A stretch of 51,012 nt of DNA from UBA6065 sp036565605 (GTDB lineage Bacteria > Patescibacteriota > Minisyncoccia > Phycocordibacterales > UBA6065), in contig DATCXV010000026.1 in assembly GCA_036565605.1 (NCBI GenBank), positions 1 through 51,012 on the forward strand, written 5' to 3'. Below the pieces are notes generated by a model, which saw only the letters and a list, made by a program, of their open reading frames with translations, was not told the DNA's origin and searched no databases. The position numbers and the translations under genes were made by a program. This document shows, piece after piece, positions 33,520 to 41,187 of this stretch; the stretch's first letter is position 1; each line of letters opens with the position of its first letter.

Positions 33520-34005
33520 ATGGAATCACAGTGTCTTACGCTCATATCTGCTGGCAAGGTGAAGATTGCTGCAACCAAAGGCACAGAGATACTTGCGTCT
33601 GCCAATGACGTATTCAACTCTATCGATCCTAATTTCAAAAATTGGGGATGCGATAAGGCGGAGCAGCCGACCAGGGAAGCGGACATAGAAGTGTACGAAC
33701 AGGTCCAGGACGCCGATTATCAAAAAATCTTTGGCGGCTTTGGACAAAACCTTGATCGTCTGTGCCTCACCACTCCGCAGATCAAAAGTTTCGTGGTGAA
33801 TAATGCGAAAGACTATATGCTTGGGGCAGAAGGGTGGACCTATTTCCGATTCCTTTTCATGGTCGGGAATGAATTCTTTATTGCGGACGTACGTATCGAC
33901 TCTCACGACAAGCGGGATGTGCGCGTACGCCGCTTTACATACGATGGCCTTTGTTACGCTGAGCACCGTCATCGTATCGTGGTTCCTCGATTATCCATGA
34001 AATAG
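33520..34005 (+). CDS. Hypothetical protein, 161 aa
   Basis: 161 aa, 30 nt after the frameshifted gene, no separate promoter seen. Soluble, with DPNFKNWGCDKAEQPTREADIEVYEQVQ and a strand-rich C-terminal half (YFRFLFMVGNEFFIADVRIDSHDKRDVRVRRFTY). No family recognised. May be functionally paired with the preceding protein. Confidence 0.55.
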   Translation: MESQCLTLISAGKVKIAATKGTEILASANDVFNSIDPNFKNWGCDKAEQPTREADIEVYEQVQDADYQKIFGGFGQNLDRLCLTTPQIKSFVVNNAKDYMLGAEGWTYFRFLFMVGNEFFIADVRIDSHDKRDVRVRRFTYDGLCYAEHRHRIVVPRLSMK

Positions 34006-34055
34006 GGCTTAAAACGGGTTCCAACATCGTCTCAGACGGCCAACCAAACTAATTT

Positions 34056-34064
34056 TGTTATAAT
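34056..34064 (+). promoter_or_regulatory. Extended -10, leaderless start of the DHFR-like gene
   Basis: TGT-TATAAT (perfect -10), 7 nt before the ATG at 34072. Confidence 0.65.
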
Positions 34065-34071
34065 GATCAGT

Positions 34072-34632
34072 ATGAGAAAACTGATCATGTGGAACGTGGT
34101 CTCTCTCGATGGATATTTCGAGGGAGAGAAAAATTGGGATTTAAACTTTCATAGCCTTGTTTGGGGCAAGGAGCTTGAGGATTTTAGTATTGAACAATTG
34201 AAGACGGCTGACATGCTGGTATTCGGTGAAGTGACCTACAAAGGTATGGCCGATTATTGGTCAAAGGCCGAAGGGGAAGACACGGTGACTGCAGGCTACA
34301 TGAACAGTATCCGCAAAATTGTATGTTCTCCGACGCTTGAAAAAGCCGAATGGAATAATACAACGATCGTAAGAGATGCCGTTCTTGAAATTCCAAAATT
34401 GAAACAAGAGGGCAATGGCAACATGTTTGTTTTTGGAAGCAGTATCCTTTCGGAGTCGCTTATGAACGCAGGTCTTTTTGATGAATACAGACTGGTAATT
34501 GTTCCTGTATTTCTCGGCAAAGGCAGACACCTTTTCAAGTCTGGCCTGAAGTATCAAAAGCTTACGTTGCTTGAAACAAAACCGCTTTCAACGGGCGGCG
34601 TCATTCTTACATACGCACCGGCGTCCAAGTAA
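34072..34632 (+). CDS. Dihydrofolate reductase family protein (RibD C-terminal type)
   Basis: 186 aa. N-terminal MRKLIMWNVVSLDGYFEG, then ADMLVFGEVTYKGMADYW, IVCSPTLEKAEWNNTTIV, and NMFVFGSSILSESLMNAGLFDEYRLVIVPVFLGKGRHLF match the YwjB/RibD-C subfamily of DHFR-like NADPH reductases. Substrate not known; these stand-alone proteins are rarely true DHFR. I start at 34072, not the ATG three codons upstream at 34063, because that one overlaps the -10 box. Confidence 0.85.
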   Translation: MRKLIMWNVVSLDGYFEGEKNWDLNFHSLVWGKELEDFSIEQLKTADMLVFGEVTYKGMADYWSKAEGEDTVTAGYMNSIRKIVCSPTLEKAEWNNTTIVRDAVLEIPKLKQEGNGNMFVFGSSILSESLMNAGLFDEYRLVIVPVFLGKGRHLFKSGLKYQKLTLLETKPLSTGGVILTYAPASK

Positions 34633-34676
34633 CCATTTGTTGGTCGTAAGGGTTTTATAAGATGCATAATCACATC

Positions 34677-35231
34677 ATGCCTATGAAACACATCATTCGT
34701 CCTGTAATCATCACGGCTCTTATATTGCTCATTCCGTTGTTCGTTAATCATCGCGTTGAAGGTTGGAATTGGACCGGTTCGGATTTCGCTTTTGCCGCAG
34801 TTATTTTGTTTGGTTTCTCTCTTGCCTATGAATTGATTGCTCGAAAGGGAGGTTCGATGGCCTACAAAGCAGCTGTTGGAGTTGCTGTCTTCGCCGCGTT
34901 CATCCTGACTTGGGGTAATCTGGCCGTCGGTTTCATTGGCGAAGATAATCCGGCAAACCTTTTCTATTTTGCGATTCCCCTTATCGGTCTGGTGGGTGCG
35001 AGTCTTTCGCGCTTTCAGCCGCGAGGAATGGCGAAGACGCTTTTTGTCATGGCGGCCGTCCAGATGATTATTCCTGCGGTCGCATACGTTGTTTTTCGTC
35101 CTGATTTCGCTCCGGGTGTTATTGGTGTCTTCGGCTTGAGTATTGCTTTCGCACTGCTCTTTGTTGGATCAGCCGTTTTGTTCCAGCATGCAGCACGTCA
35201 AGGCGCTTTGCCGACCGAACGCTTGGCATAA
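34677..35231 (+). CDS. Multi-pass membrane protein, 184 aa
   Basis: About six hydrophobic segments separated by short loops, beginning IIRPVIITALILLIPLFV. Polar C-terminal tail. ATG 34677 (MPMKHIIRP) is 6 nt after a CATAAT -10 (34665-34670), so I prefer it to the ATG at 34662, which precedes that box. No named family recognised. Confidence 0.65.
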   Translation: MPMKHIIRPVIITALILLIPLFVNHRVEGWNWTGSDFAFAAVILFGFSLAYELIARKGGSMAYKAAVGVAVFAAFILTWGNLAVGFIGEDNPANLFYFAIPLIGLVGASLSRFQPRGMAKTLFVMAAVQMIIPAVAYVVFRPDFAPGVIGVFGLSIAFALLFVGSAVLFQHAARQGALPTERLA

Positions 35232-35291
35232 CATTGAAATACTTGAAACGAGCGGCGGCTTTCATTCGTCATAGAGCATAGGGGCTCTTTC

Positions 35292-35891
35292 ATGAAATTA
35301 CCGCATATCGATCCGATCCTGCCGAAAGCAGGACGGATTGCGTTTGATGGTCCTGACTGGATCTTTGATCTTAAATACGACGGGTTCCGGGCGGTTCTGT
35401 ATCTTGAGGACGGCCGATGCAAATTCAGATCAAAGCGAGGAAAACTCTTATCGTTTTCTATGCTTGAGCGATCGCTTACCGAACGTATTCGGGCCAAAAA
35501 TGCCATTTTAGATGGCGAAATTTGTTCGCTTGCGCCAGGAGGCTGGCCGGATTTCCGGGCGCTTATGCGTCGCGAAGGTGAGATCGCATACATTGCTTTT
35601 GATCTTTTGTGGCTCGATGGCAAGGATTTGCGAGACACACCTTTGTCCCAACGCAAAAAAGCCTTGGAGCGTTTTCGAGAAAAACGGGCCGCAGGTGTAA
35701 TCCGCACAGCATTTTTCACTTCGGGTTCGGGTGTTGGATTATTCGAACTTGCCCGCACGTATGATTTGGAAGGAATGGTCGCCAAACGCACCACTGATTT
35801 GTATTGGCCTGGCGTCCGCTGGTACAAGATTAAAAATCCGGATTATTCGCAGAATATTGGCAGATACAAGTATTTTCGCCGCTCTTCGTGA
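35292..35891 (+). CDS. Minimal ATP-dependent DNA ligase, adenylation domain only
   Basis: 199 aa. Nucleotidyltransferase motifs in order: I KYDG (K28-x-D-G) in FDLKYDGFRA, III-like LDGEIC, IIIa FDLLWLDGKDL, IV EGMVAKR, V WYKIKN. These are the LigD-type ATP-dependent ligase motifs. The protein ends almost at once after motif V, so the OB-fold with motif VI is absent. It might act as an adenylyltransferase core needing a partner, or be a remnant; motifs are all intact, arguing for function. No Ku or LigD polymerase gene is present. The stop codon is inside its terminator. Confidence 0.8.
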   Translation: MKLPHIDPILPKAGRIAFDGPDWIFDLKYDGFRAVLYLEDGRCKFRSKRGKLLSFSMLERSLTERIRAKNAILDGEICSLAPGGWPDFRALMRREGEIAYIAFDLLWLDGKDLRDTPLSQRKKALERFREKRAAGVIRTAFFTSGSGVGLFELARTYDLEGMVAKRTTDLYWPGVRWYKIKNPDYSQNIGRYKYFRRSS

Positions 35892-35901
35892 GCGGCTTTT
35901 T
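35878..35901 (+). terminator. Ligase terminator, overlapping the stop codon
   Basis: Stem GCCGCTC/GAGCGGC (35878-35884 with 35890-35896), 5-nt loop, T5. The ligase TGA (35889-35891) lies at the loop/stem boundary. Confidence 0.8.
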
Positions 35902-36379
35902 ATCGCTCCATCTTTTTAAGGATTCGCGCAACTGTTTTCCAGGTCCTGGTCGTGATTTGTTTTCCGTGTTTCTTTTCGATCTGTGCCATGAAGCTTGGTG
36001 TTCTGCCATCCGGCGAACTGATATCGATAACGCTCGCCAATTCCGGCGTGCGATCCTTGAAAAAAGTGACGACTAGGTAATTTGGTTTTTCGTCTTTAAC
36101 TCCTTTAAATGGATCTTTTGCAACAAGCTGTAACAATTCGTCTTTACTGCGGATAATCGTCGTGCTTTTGAAACCAAGTTTTTCTGGAAGTGTTTTTTCA
36201 ATTTTTGTTTCAAGAGCACCAGAGTTTTTAGAAGACGAGTCGAAAACCACGTTGCCGCTGGCGATTACGGTCGCAACGTTCTTAAAGCCAAGTGATTCGA
36301 ATGCCACTTTAAGCTTCTCACTCTTCATATTGGGATTGGTTGGCATGATGCCACGCAATAAAGCGACGTAGGTTGTCAT
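35900..36379 (-). CDS. DUF1697 family protein
   Basis: 159 aa from ATG 36379 (MTTYVALLRGIMP). The family opening YVALLRGIN-like, ...LKVAFESLGFKNVATVIASGNVVFDS, and the C-terminal KHGKQITTRTWKTVARILKKM match DUF1697. Function unestablished. A TATGAT -10 (36392-36387) is 7 nt before the ATG, which picks 36379 over the upstream Met at 36391 and predicts a leaderless mRNA. Confidence 0.85.
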   Translation of the reverse strand: MTTYVALLRGIMPTNPNMKSEKLKVAFESLGFKNVATVIASGNVVFDSSSKNSGALETKIEKTLPEKLGFKSTTIIRSKDELLQLVAKDPFKGVKDEKPNYLVVTFFKDRTPELASVIDISSPDGRTPSFMAQIEKKHGKQITTRTWKTVARILKKMER

Positions 36380-36495
36380 GGCACATATCATAGAATATCT
36401 CTGAAGTTTTGAAAGTGATCGGCGGGACGGTGCGTATAACCTTATAGGTGTCTCGTAGAAGGCTCTATAATAGAGCGTGATAACAAAATATATCT

Positions 36496-37401
36496 ATGCA
36501 AAAAATCATTCCTCATCTGTGGTTCGACAAGGAGGCGAAGGAAGCGGCAGAATTCTATGTTCGTGTCTTCAAGGATGCGAAAATTACCAGCACACAGACG
36601 ATTCACAATACGCCATCGGGTGACAGCGACATCGTTTCGTTCGAGATTTCCGGGTACTCGTTTATGGCGATCAGCGCCGGACCGTACTTCAAGGTGAATC
36701 CTTCGATTTCGTTCATGCTCAACTTTGATCCGTCGCGAGATAAAAACGCTCAAGCGAATTTGGACAAGCTCTGGGAATCGCTTTCGGAAGGCGGCATGGC
36801 TTTGATGCCGCTTGATGCATATCCTTTCAGTAAGCGGTTTGGATGGATCCAGGATAAATATGGCGTGTCGTGGCAGCTCATGCTTACAAATCCAGATGGG
36901 GAAGAGAGGCCCTTCATCGTGCCGTCGCTTCTGTTTACTAAGGCCGCGTATGGCAAGGCTGAAGAAGCGACAGATTTTTATCTGTCAGTCTTCAAGAATT
37001 CAAAGCGAGGTACCATTGCGCGATATCCGACGGATATGGCTCCGCACAAGGAAGGTACGGTTATGTTTACTGATTTCCAGCTTGAGGGACAATGGTTTGC
37101 AGCCATGGATGGCGCTGGTTCACATGATTTCACCTTTAACGAGGCGGTTTCACTTTTAGTCCAGTGCGATAATCAGGAAGAAATTGATTATTACTGGGAC
37201 AAACTTTCGGCCGTGCCTGAATCAGAACAGTGTGGCTGGCTTAAAGACAAATTCGGTGTATCGTGGCAAATTTCCCCGGTCGCTATGAGCGAGATGATGA
37301 CGAAAGCTACTCCCGAGCAGCTCGATCGAGTAACGCAGGCATTTCTGAAAATGAAAAAGTTTGACCTGAAAGCACTCGAGGCTGCCTACCAGGGAAAATA
37401 G
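36496..37401 (+). CDS. Tandem VOC/PhnB-like protein
   Basis: 301 aa made of two PhnB-like (3-demethylubiquinone methyltransferase-type) VOC units: first MQKIIPHLWFDKEAKEAAEFYVRVF ... GWIQDKYGVSWQLM, second KAAYGKAEEATDFYLSVFKNS ... CGWLKDKFGVSWQISP. The D-K-(F/Y)-GVSWQ motif repeats, so the gene arose by duplication. Fold binds small hydrophobic ligands; reaction unknown. A TATAAT lies ~25 nt upstream. Confidence 0.85.
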   Translation: MQKIIPHLWFDKEAKEAAEFYVRVFKDAKITSTQTIHNTPSGDSDIVSFEISGYSFMAISAGPYFKVNPSISFMLNFDPSRDKNAQANLDKLWESLSEGGMALMPLDAYPFSKRFGWIQDKYGVSWQLMLTNPDGEERPFIVPSLLFTKAAYGKAEEATDFYLSVFKNSKRGTIARYPTDMAPHKEGTVMFTDFQLEGQWFAAMDGAGSHDFTFNEAVSLLVQCDNQEEIDYYWDKLSAVPESEQCGWLKDKFGVSWQISPVAMSEMMTKATPEQLDRVTQAFLKMKKFDLKALEAAYQGK

Positions 37402-37412
37402 TTTAGCGGGAA

Positions 37413-37805
37413 CTATCGGAACGCCGCGATGATGGCGCCCATGATCGCAAGAAGTACAAGCCAATAACCGGCTTGGATCGCGAAGAGTGCCCATGGCTTG
37501 CCCTCCCATGCGACGAAATTCAAATGTACTGGGACGATGAATCCGATCCATGCAAAGAATCCGGCCAGAAGACCGATCTTCAGATCACTCGTTTCAATTC
37601 CTGAAGAAAGGATGAAGCTTGCGAAGAGCGCGCCAACCAAAGAAATGACGATCGGCTTTACCATGGTCGAAAATGGTGGCTTTTCTGCCGGCATCTGAAT
37701 GCCGGTTAAAGCCATCCACTTTTTGCCGAAAAGCGGTCCATACCAGATAAAACCCAATACGACCGAGGCAACCATCGATGAAAGAAGAGCCCACCAATTA
37801 ATCAT
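37413..37805 (-). CDS. DUF1761 family membrane protein
   Basis: 130 aa from ATG 37805 (MINWWALLSSMVASVVLGFIWYGPLFGKKWMALTG), which is the DUF1761 opening. Four membrane segments. TATAAC (minus strand, 37818-37813) lies 7 nt before the ATG, supporting this start over the long upstream in-frame extension to 38057, which overlaps the VOC gene. Function unknown. Convergent with the PhnB-like gene (11-nt gap). Confidence 0.82.
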   Translation of the reverse strand: MINWWALLSSMVASVVLGFIWYGPLFGKKWMALTGIQMPAEKPPFSTMVKPIVISLVGALFASFILSSGIETSDLKIGLLAGFFAWIGFIVPVHLNFVAWEGKPWALFAIQAGYWLVLLAIMGAIIAAFR

Positions 37806-37868
37806 ACGTGTCGTTATATTCGTAGTAAGTCTGACAGTGTACAGTATACTGTAGCCATATATATCATT

Positions 37869-38246
37869 ATGAACATCACTGAAATTGCATTTGTTGGATA
37901 TACGGTGACAGACCTGCCTCGCGCCAGGGCTTTTTATGAAGGAATACTTGGTCTTAAGCCTGAAAGTGTCTTTGAAGAGGGAGGGATGGCGTTCATCGAA
38001 TATTGGATGGGAAAAAATGGTGAACATTGTATAGTCATCGGAAAAGGTGCCGATCACATGAAGCCAGGTGCGGCAGGGGCGACCGCTGCTCTTGAAGTCG
38101 AAGATTTCGGTGCGGCAGAAAAGAAGCTGCGGGATGGCGGTGTGAAATTCATCATGGAGCCGTTAGATTTGCCATCATGTCAGATGACTCTCGTGGAAGA
38201 CCCGGATGGTAATCGCATCATGATTCACAAGAGGAAGTCAAAATAA
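37869..38246 (+). CDS. VOC family (glyoxalase-like) protein
   Basis: 125 aa, one glyoxalase/bleomycin-resistance unit: ITEIAFVGYTVTDLPRARAFYEGILGLKP, ALEVEDFGAAEKKLRDGGVKFIMEP, TLVEDPDGNRIMIHKRK. Candidate metal ligands H or E of the family are partly visible (E near the end lacks; the final DPDGN-x-I-x-IH is present). Substrate unknown. Upstream is a 14-bp palindrome TACAGTATACTGTA (37842-37855) that could hold back-to-back -10 boxes. Confidence 0.85.
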   Translation: MNITEIAFVGYTVTDLPRARAFYEGILGLKPESVFEEGGMAFIEYWMGKNGEHCIVIGKGADHMKPGAAGATAALEVEDFGAAEKKLRDGGVKFIMEPLDLPSCQMTLVEDPDGNRIMIHKRKSK

Positions 38247-38267
38247 TTACTTATTCGTACATATCCT

Positions 38268-38654
38268 ATGGACATCGCTTTCATTATTGGGAGGATTATC
38301 GTGGGTCTCTATTTTTTGCAGAGTGCCTGGGGCCATCTGGTCGCAAACAAGGGTACGATCGGGTACGCTGCGACCAAAGTGAAATATCCAAAGCTTGCTG
38401 TTATTGGTTCAGGTCTTTTGCTGCTTGTTGGCGGACTTTCGCTTCTTCTGGGCATCTGGACGTTCTGGGGTATTATTGTGCTCATAGTTTTTCTGATTCC
38501 AGTTACATTCACTATGCACGCATATTGGAATGAGACTGATCCAATGGTCCGTGCTGGCCAGACAGTGAATTTCAGAAAGAATATTGTCTTGGTCGGGCTT
38601 CTTCTGATGCTTCTGTCGGTTGCGACGCCGTGGGTATATTCCGTTCCTCTCTAG
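38268..38654 (+). CDS. DoxX family membrane protein
   Basis: 128 aa with four membrane helices. IIGRIIVGLYFLQSAWGHL, then KLAVIGSGLLLLVGGLSLLLGIW and the closing NFRKNIVLVGLLLMLL match DoxX. Members are linked to redox/sulfur handling in the membrane, but this copy has no cysteine, so role is open. 21 nt after the VOC gene; same transcript likely. Confidence 0.82.
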   Translation: MDIAFIIGRIIVGLYFLQSAWGHLVANKGTIGYAATKVKYPKLAVIGSGLLLLVGGLSLLLGIWTFWGIIVLIVFLIPVTFTMHAYWNETDPMVRAGQTVNFRKNIVLVGLLLMLLSVATPWVYSVPL

Positions 38655-38680
38655 GGAAGAGGCTTTAAAGTGGCCTTATA

Positions 38681-38712
38681 AAGCGGCAGGGCGCCTTGGC
38701 GCCCTGCCGCTT
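38681..38712 (+). terminator. Terminator hairpin after doxX
   Basis: 13-bp stem AAGCGGCAGGGCG/CGCCCTGCCGCTT, 6-nt loop. The 3' flank (GACTTTCT) has no clean T-run and the -35 of the next promoter starts in its last two bases. Confidence 0.7.
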
Positions 38713-38738
38713 GACTTTCTGATGTAATCTGCTATAAT
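38711..38738 (+). promoter_or_regulatory. Near-consensus promoter of the 38.8-39.4 kb cassette
   Basis: TTGACT (38711-38716), 16-nt spacer ending TGC, TATAAT (38733-38738). It combines -35, extended -10 and perfect -10; start near 38745. Much stronger on paper than most promoters here. Confidence 0.75.
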
Positions 38739-38780
38739 ACAGGGTAGGATGATCGGTTTGCACCTTGATTCCTAATCGGC

Positions 38781-38868
38781 GCTTGTCCGCCCATAAACGA
38801 CAAGCTGGAAGACTCCGTACCGTCCGTACGGGCCTCACCCAGTGAAAAATTGAGGCATTGAAGGAGTC
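38781..38868 (+). promoter_or_regulatory. Structured 5' leader that may sequester the Shine-Dalgarno
   Basis: Hairpin GCTTGTC/GACAAGC (38781-38787 with 38799-38805); then closing helix GACTCC/GGAGTC (38811-38816 with 38863-38868), which takes in the SD AAGGAG (38861-38866), around two adjacent hairpins CCGTAC/GTACGG (38815-38820 with 38826-38831) and GCCTCA/TGAGGC (38832-38837 with 38851-38856). CC 38815-38816 can pair either way. The form is that of a three-way junction with translational control. No known riboswitch matched. A nine-codon reading frame opens the leader. Confidence 0.5.
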
Positions 38869-38875
38869 GATCACC

Positions 38876-38968
38876 ATGATCGTCACCATCAACGGCGTGC
38901 GGCATGTATTTGCCAGTCTCGCCGAATATCTCGCCTACTTGGCCGAGATCCGCCAGGAGCAATCCTGA
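38876..38968 (+). CDS. 30-aa small protein
   Basis: ATG 38876 preceded at proper distance by AAGGAG; encodes MIVTINGVRHVF then ASLAEYLAYLAEIRQEQS and a TGA. Codons are GC-ending, like the next gene and unlike most neighbours. The second half is an amphipathic helix. Followed by a 10-bp GCAA-tetraloop hairpin (38975-39000) and, 69 nt on, the 103-aa gene, so the two likely form an operon. No family recognised; could be a small regulator or toxin-like peptide. Confidence 0.55.
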   Translation: MIVTINGVRHVFASLAEYLAYLAEIRQEQS

Positions 38969-39037
38969 CGAATCCAGGGGTCCTCGCAAGAGGCCCCCTG
39001 ATCTGTCTTTGAACCTTCAACCAAAGAAAGGTCCAGT

Positions 39038-39349
39038 ATGTTCGAACTCGACGTGTCCTTGAATGTTGGCTCTCTGTATCGGCACTGCGCGATACAGGTA
39101 GTAAAGCCCAAGGGCCAGAAGAAAAAACTCCGCCTGACGACCCCTGAGATAGATGCGATTCCGTGGGTCGTCACTAATCTGCGTGACATCATTAATACGC
39201 AGATTCCAGGTGAAGGCGATCGTCCGGCTGTTTTGCTGAAAGGCACGACCTTACCGCGCATCATGGTTGCTATTGCCATGACCCTCAGAGACTGTGGCTT
39301 TAATGATATTCGCCTTGAGGATGATAAAGGCAATCAGATCAGTGTTTGA
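39038..39349 (+). CDS. Hypothetical protein, 103 aa, in the SD-bearing cassette
   Basis: 103 aa with SD AAAGG upstream. Soluble alpha/beta: MFELDVSLNVGSLYRHCAIQVV, a basic GQKKKLRLTT, then PWVVTNLRDIINTQ and IMVAIAMTLRDCGFNDIRLEDDKG. No family recognised. GC-ending codons suggest transfer. Ended by a strong terminator. Confidence 0.6.
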   Translation: MFELDVSLNVGSLYRHCAIQVVKPKGQKKKLRLTTPEIDAIPWVVTNLRDIINTQIPGEGDRPAVLLKGTTLPRIMVAIAMTLRDCGFNDIRLEDDKGNQISV

Positions 39350-39363
39350 TGCCTGTAAAAGGC

Positions 39364-39390
39364 AAGCCCGGACTTCGGTCCGGGCTTTTT
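39364..39390 (+). terminator. Terminator of the 38.8-39.4 kb cassette
   Basis: 10-bp stem AAGCCCGGAC/GTCCGGGCTT with TTCG loop and T5. Confidence 0.92.
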
Positions 39391-39429
39391 CATGTCTATG
39401 CGTTTGTAGTGCGCGTCTCGTGGGAGTGC

Positions 39430-41169
39430 TTATTTTCTTGCCGCTGCTTCTTTGGAAAGCATTGCTGCTACTTCGGCGATCGGGAATTCGCCAACCTTGC
39501 CTTTGTCGCGCGACTCCAGGGTGACGACTCCTTTTTCCATATCTTTGTCGCCAATGATGACGGTGTAGGGGATTTTCAGGTCTTTTGCTTCGCGAACTTT
39601 TTTGCCGAAACCTGCCGGACCAAGGTCTATGTCGGCGCGGATGCCGGCGGCTTTCAAGGCTTGGCCTGCCTTTGTGGCCGCGTCAAAGTTCGTTTCCTTG
39701 ACTGGGCAGACCTTCACTTGGGTCGGTGCAAGCCAGAGAGGGAAATTTCCGGCCGTATGCTCGATCAAAAGCGACAAAAAGCGTTCGATCGATCCCATGA
39801 TTGCTGCGTGAATCATGACAATGCGTTCCTTTTCTCCTTTTTCATTGACGCAGGACAGATCAAATCGTTCGGGCATATTCATGTCGAGCTGGATAGTCGC
39901 TACCTGCCACGAGCGGCCCAAAGCATCCTTGGACATGAAGTCGAGCTTTGGCCCGTAGAACGCCGCTTCGCCTATGCCGTCGATGGTCGTGGCGCCCTTT
40001 TCCGTGGCGATTTCGGCAAGCATTCCTTCAGCAAGATCCCAGCGAGCTTTGTCGCCCAAGTATCCTTCAGGCTTTGCCGGATCGCGGCGCGAAAGACGCA
40101 CGATAAGTTCGAATCCGAAGGCTCCATAGAATTCATGAATGATGTCCCAAATTTTGCCGAATTCGGTCTTGACGTCCTGCATGCGGCAAAAGACATGGGC
40201 GTCGTCCTGAGCGAATGCACGTACGCGAGAAAGGCCGGAAAGCTCGCCTGATTGTTCGTCACGATAGCAGGTCGTGGTATTCGCGTAGCGCTGGGGCAAA
40301 TCGCGATAGCTCCACTGCCTGCGCGCATAGATCTGCGTGTGGTGGGGACAGTTCATCGGCTTCATGGCGAACTCGTGACCTTCGCGTGTCTTTATTTTGA
40401 AGAGATCGTTTTGGTATTTCTCCCAATGGCCCGAGGTGACATAGAGATCTTTTTTTGTGATATGCGGGATTTCGACCTTCTCGTAATCGCGCATTGATCG
40501 CAGGCTCCAAACGAAGCCGTCCAAAAGATGGCGGACGATGGTGCCGCGCGGAGTCCACAAGGGCAGTCCGGCACCGACGAGATCCGAGAAAGTGAAAAGA
40601 TCGAGTGCTGGGCCAAGGACTTTGTGGTCGCGCTTCTTTGCTTCGTCGCGTTGAGCGACGAAAGTGTCGAGTTCGGCTTTGGTTGCAAAAGCCAAACCAT
40701 AGATACGCGTAAGCATTTTGTTTTTCTCGTCTCCGCGCCAATATGCGCCAGCGACGCGATCTAACTTGAACCCTTCCGGATTCATATCTTTGATCTCGGC
40801 ATGGCCGCCGCGGCACAAATCTACGAACTCGCCGGATTTGTAGAGGGTTACTTCTTCGCCCTTCTTTATGATTTCGTCTATAAGTTCGAGCTTGTACGGA
40901 TTATCTGCGAATCGCGTACGAGCCTCGTCCGCCGAGACTGAGATCTTTTCGAAGCCCTTCCAGTGGGGAAGCAGCTTACGCATCTCTTTTTCGATTTTCA
41001 AGAAATCTTTGTCCGTCGGAGCTTCTCCGGGCGCGAATTCGAAATCGTAATAGAAGCCGTTGTCGACAGCTGGGCCGATGGTGTTCTTGGCTTCGGGATA
41101 CATTTTTTGGATCGCTGCGGCCAAAAGATGAGCGAAAGAGTGACGGACTTGTTCGATAGAAGAAGACAT
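39430..41169 (-). CDS. thrS: Threonyl-tRNA synthetase lacking the TGS domain
   Basis: 579 aa. It starts at the N2 editing domain (VRHSFAHLLAAAIQ with the H-x3-H pair, and VDLCRGGH with the editing Cys), so the ~60-residue TGS domain is missing. Catalytic core: motif 2 RYANTTTCYRDEQSGEL, zinc ligands in MKPMNCPHH and the AFAQDDAHVF and HAAIMGSIERFL (motif 3) segments; C-terminal anticodon domain ends IPYTVIIGDKDMEKG. Editing residues are kept. Expression is predicted to depend on the T-box leader 41188-41382 in the gap from dnaE. Confidence 0.97.
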   Translation of the reverse strand: MSSSIEQVRHSFAHLLAAAIQKMYPEAKNTIGPAVDNGFYYDFEFAPGEAPTDKDFLKIEKEMRKLLPHWKGFEKISVSADEARTRFADNPYKLELIDEIIKKGEEVTLYKSGEFVDLCRGGHAEIKDMNPEGFKLDRVAGAYWRGDEKNKMLTRIYGLAFATKAELDTFVAQRDEAKKRDHKVLGPALDLFTFSDLVGAGLPLWTPRGTIVRHLLDGFVWSLRSMRDYEKVEIPHITKKDLYVTSGHWEKYQNDLFKIKTREGHEFAMKPMNCPHHTQIYARRQWSYRDLPQRYANTTTCYRDEQSGELSGLSRVRAFAQDDAHVFCRMQDVKTEFGKIWDIIHEFYGAFGFELIVRLSRRDPAKPEGYLGDKARWDLAEGMLAEIATEKGATTIDGIGEAAFYGPKLDFMSKDALGRSWQVATIQLDMNMPERFDLSCVNEKGEKERIVMIHAAIMGSIERFLSLLIEHTAGNFPLWLAPTQVKVCPVKETNFDAATKAGQALKAAGIRADIDLGPAGFGKKVREAKDLKIPYTVIIGDKDMEKGVVTLESRDKGKVGEFPIAEVAAMLSKEAAARK

Positions 41170-41187
41170 GATGGTTGTAATGATGAT

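Noticed and set aside
39346..40251. 301-aa frame antisense to thrS
   Set aside because: Wholly opposite an unmistakable ThrRS catalytic domain; Cys/Phe-rich composition typical of shadow frames in this genome.
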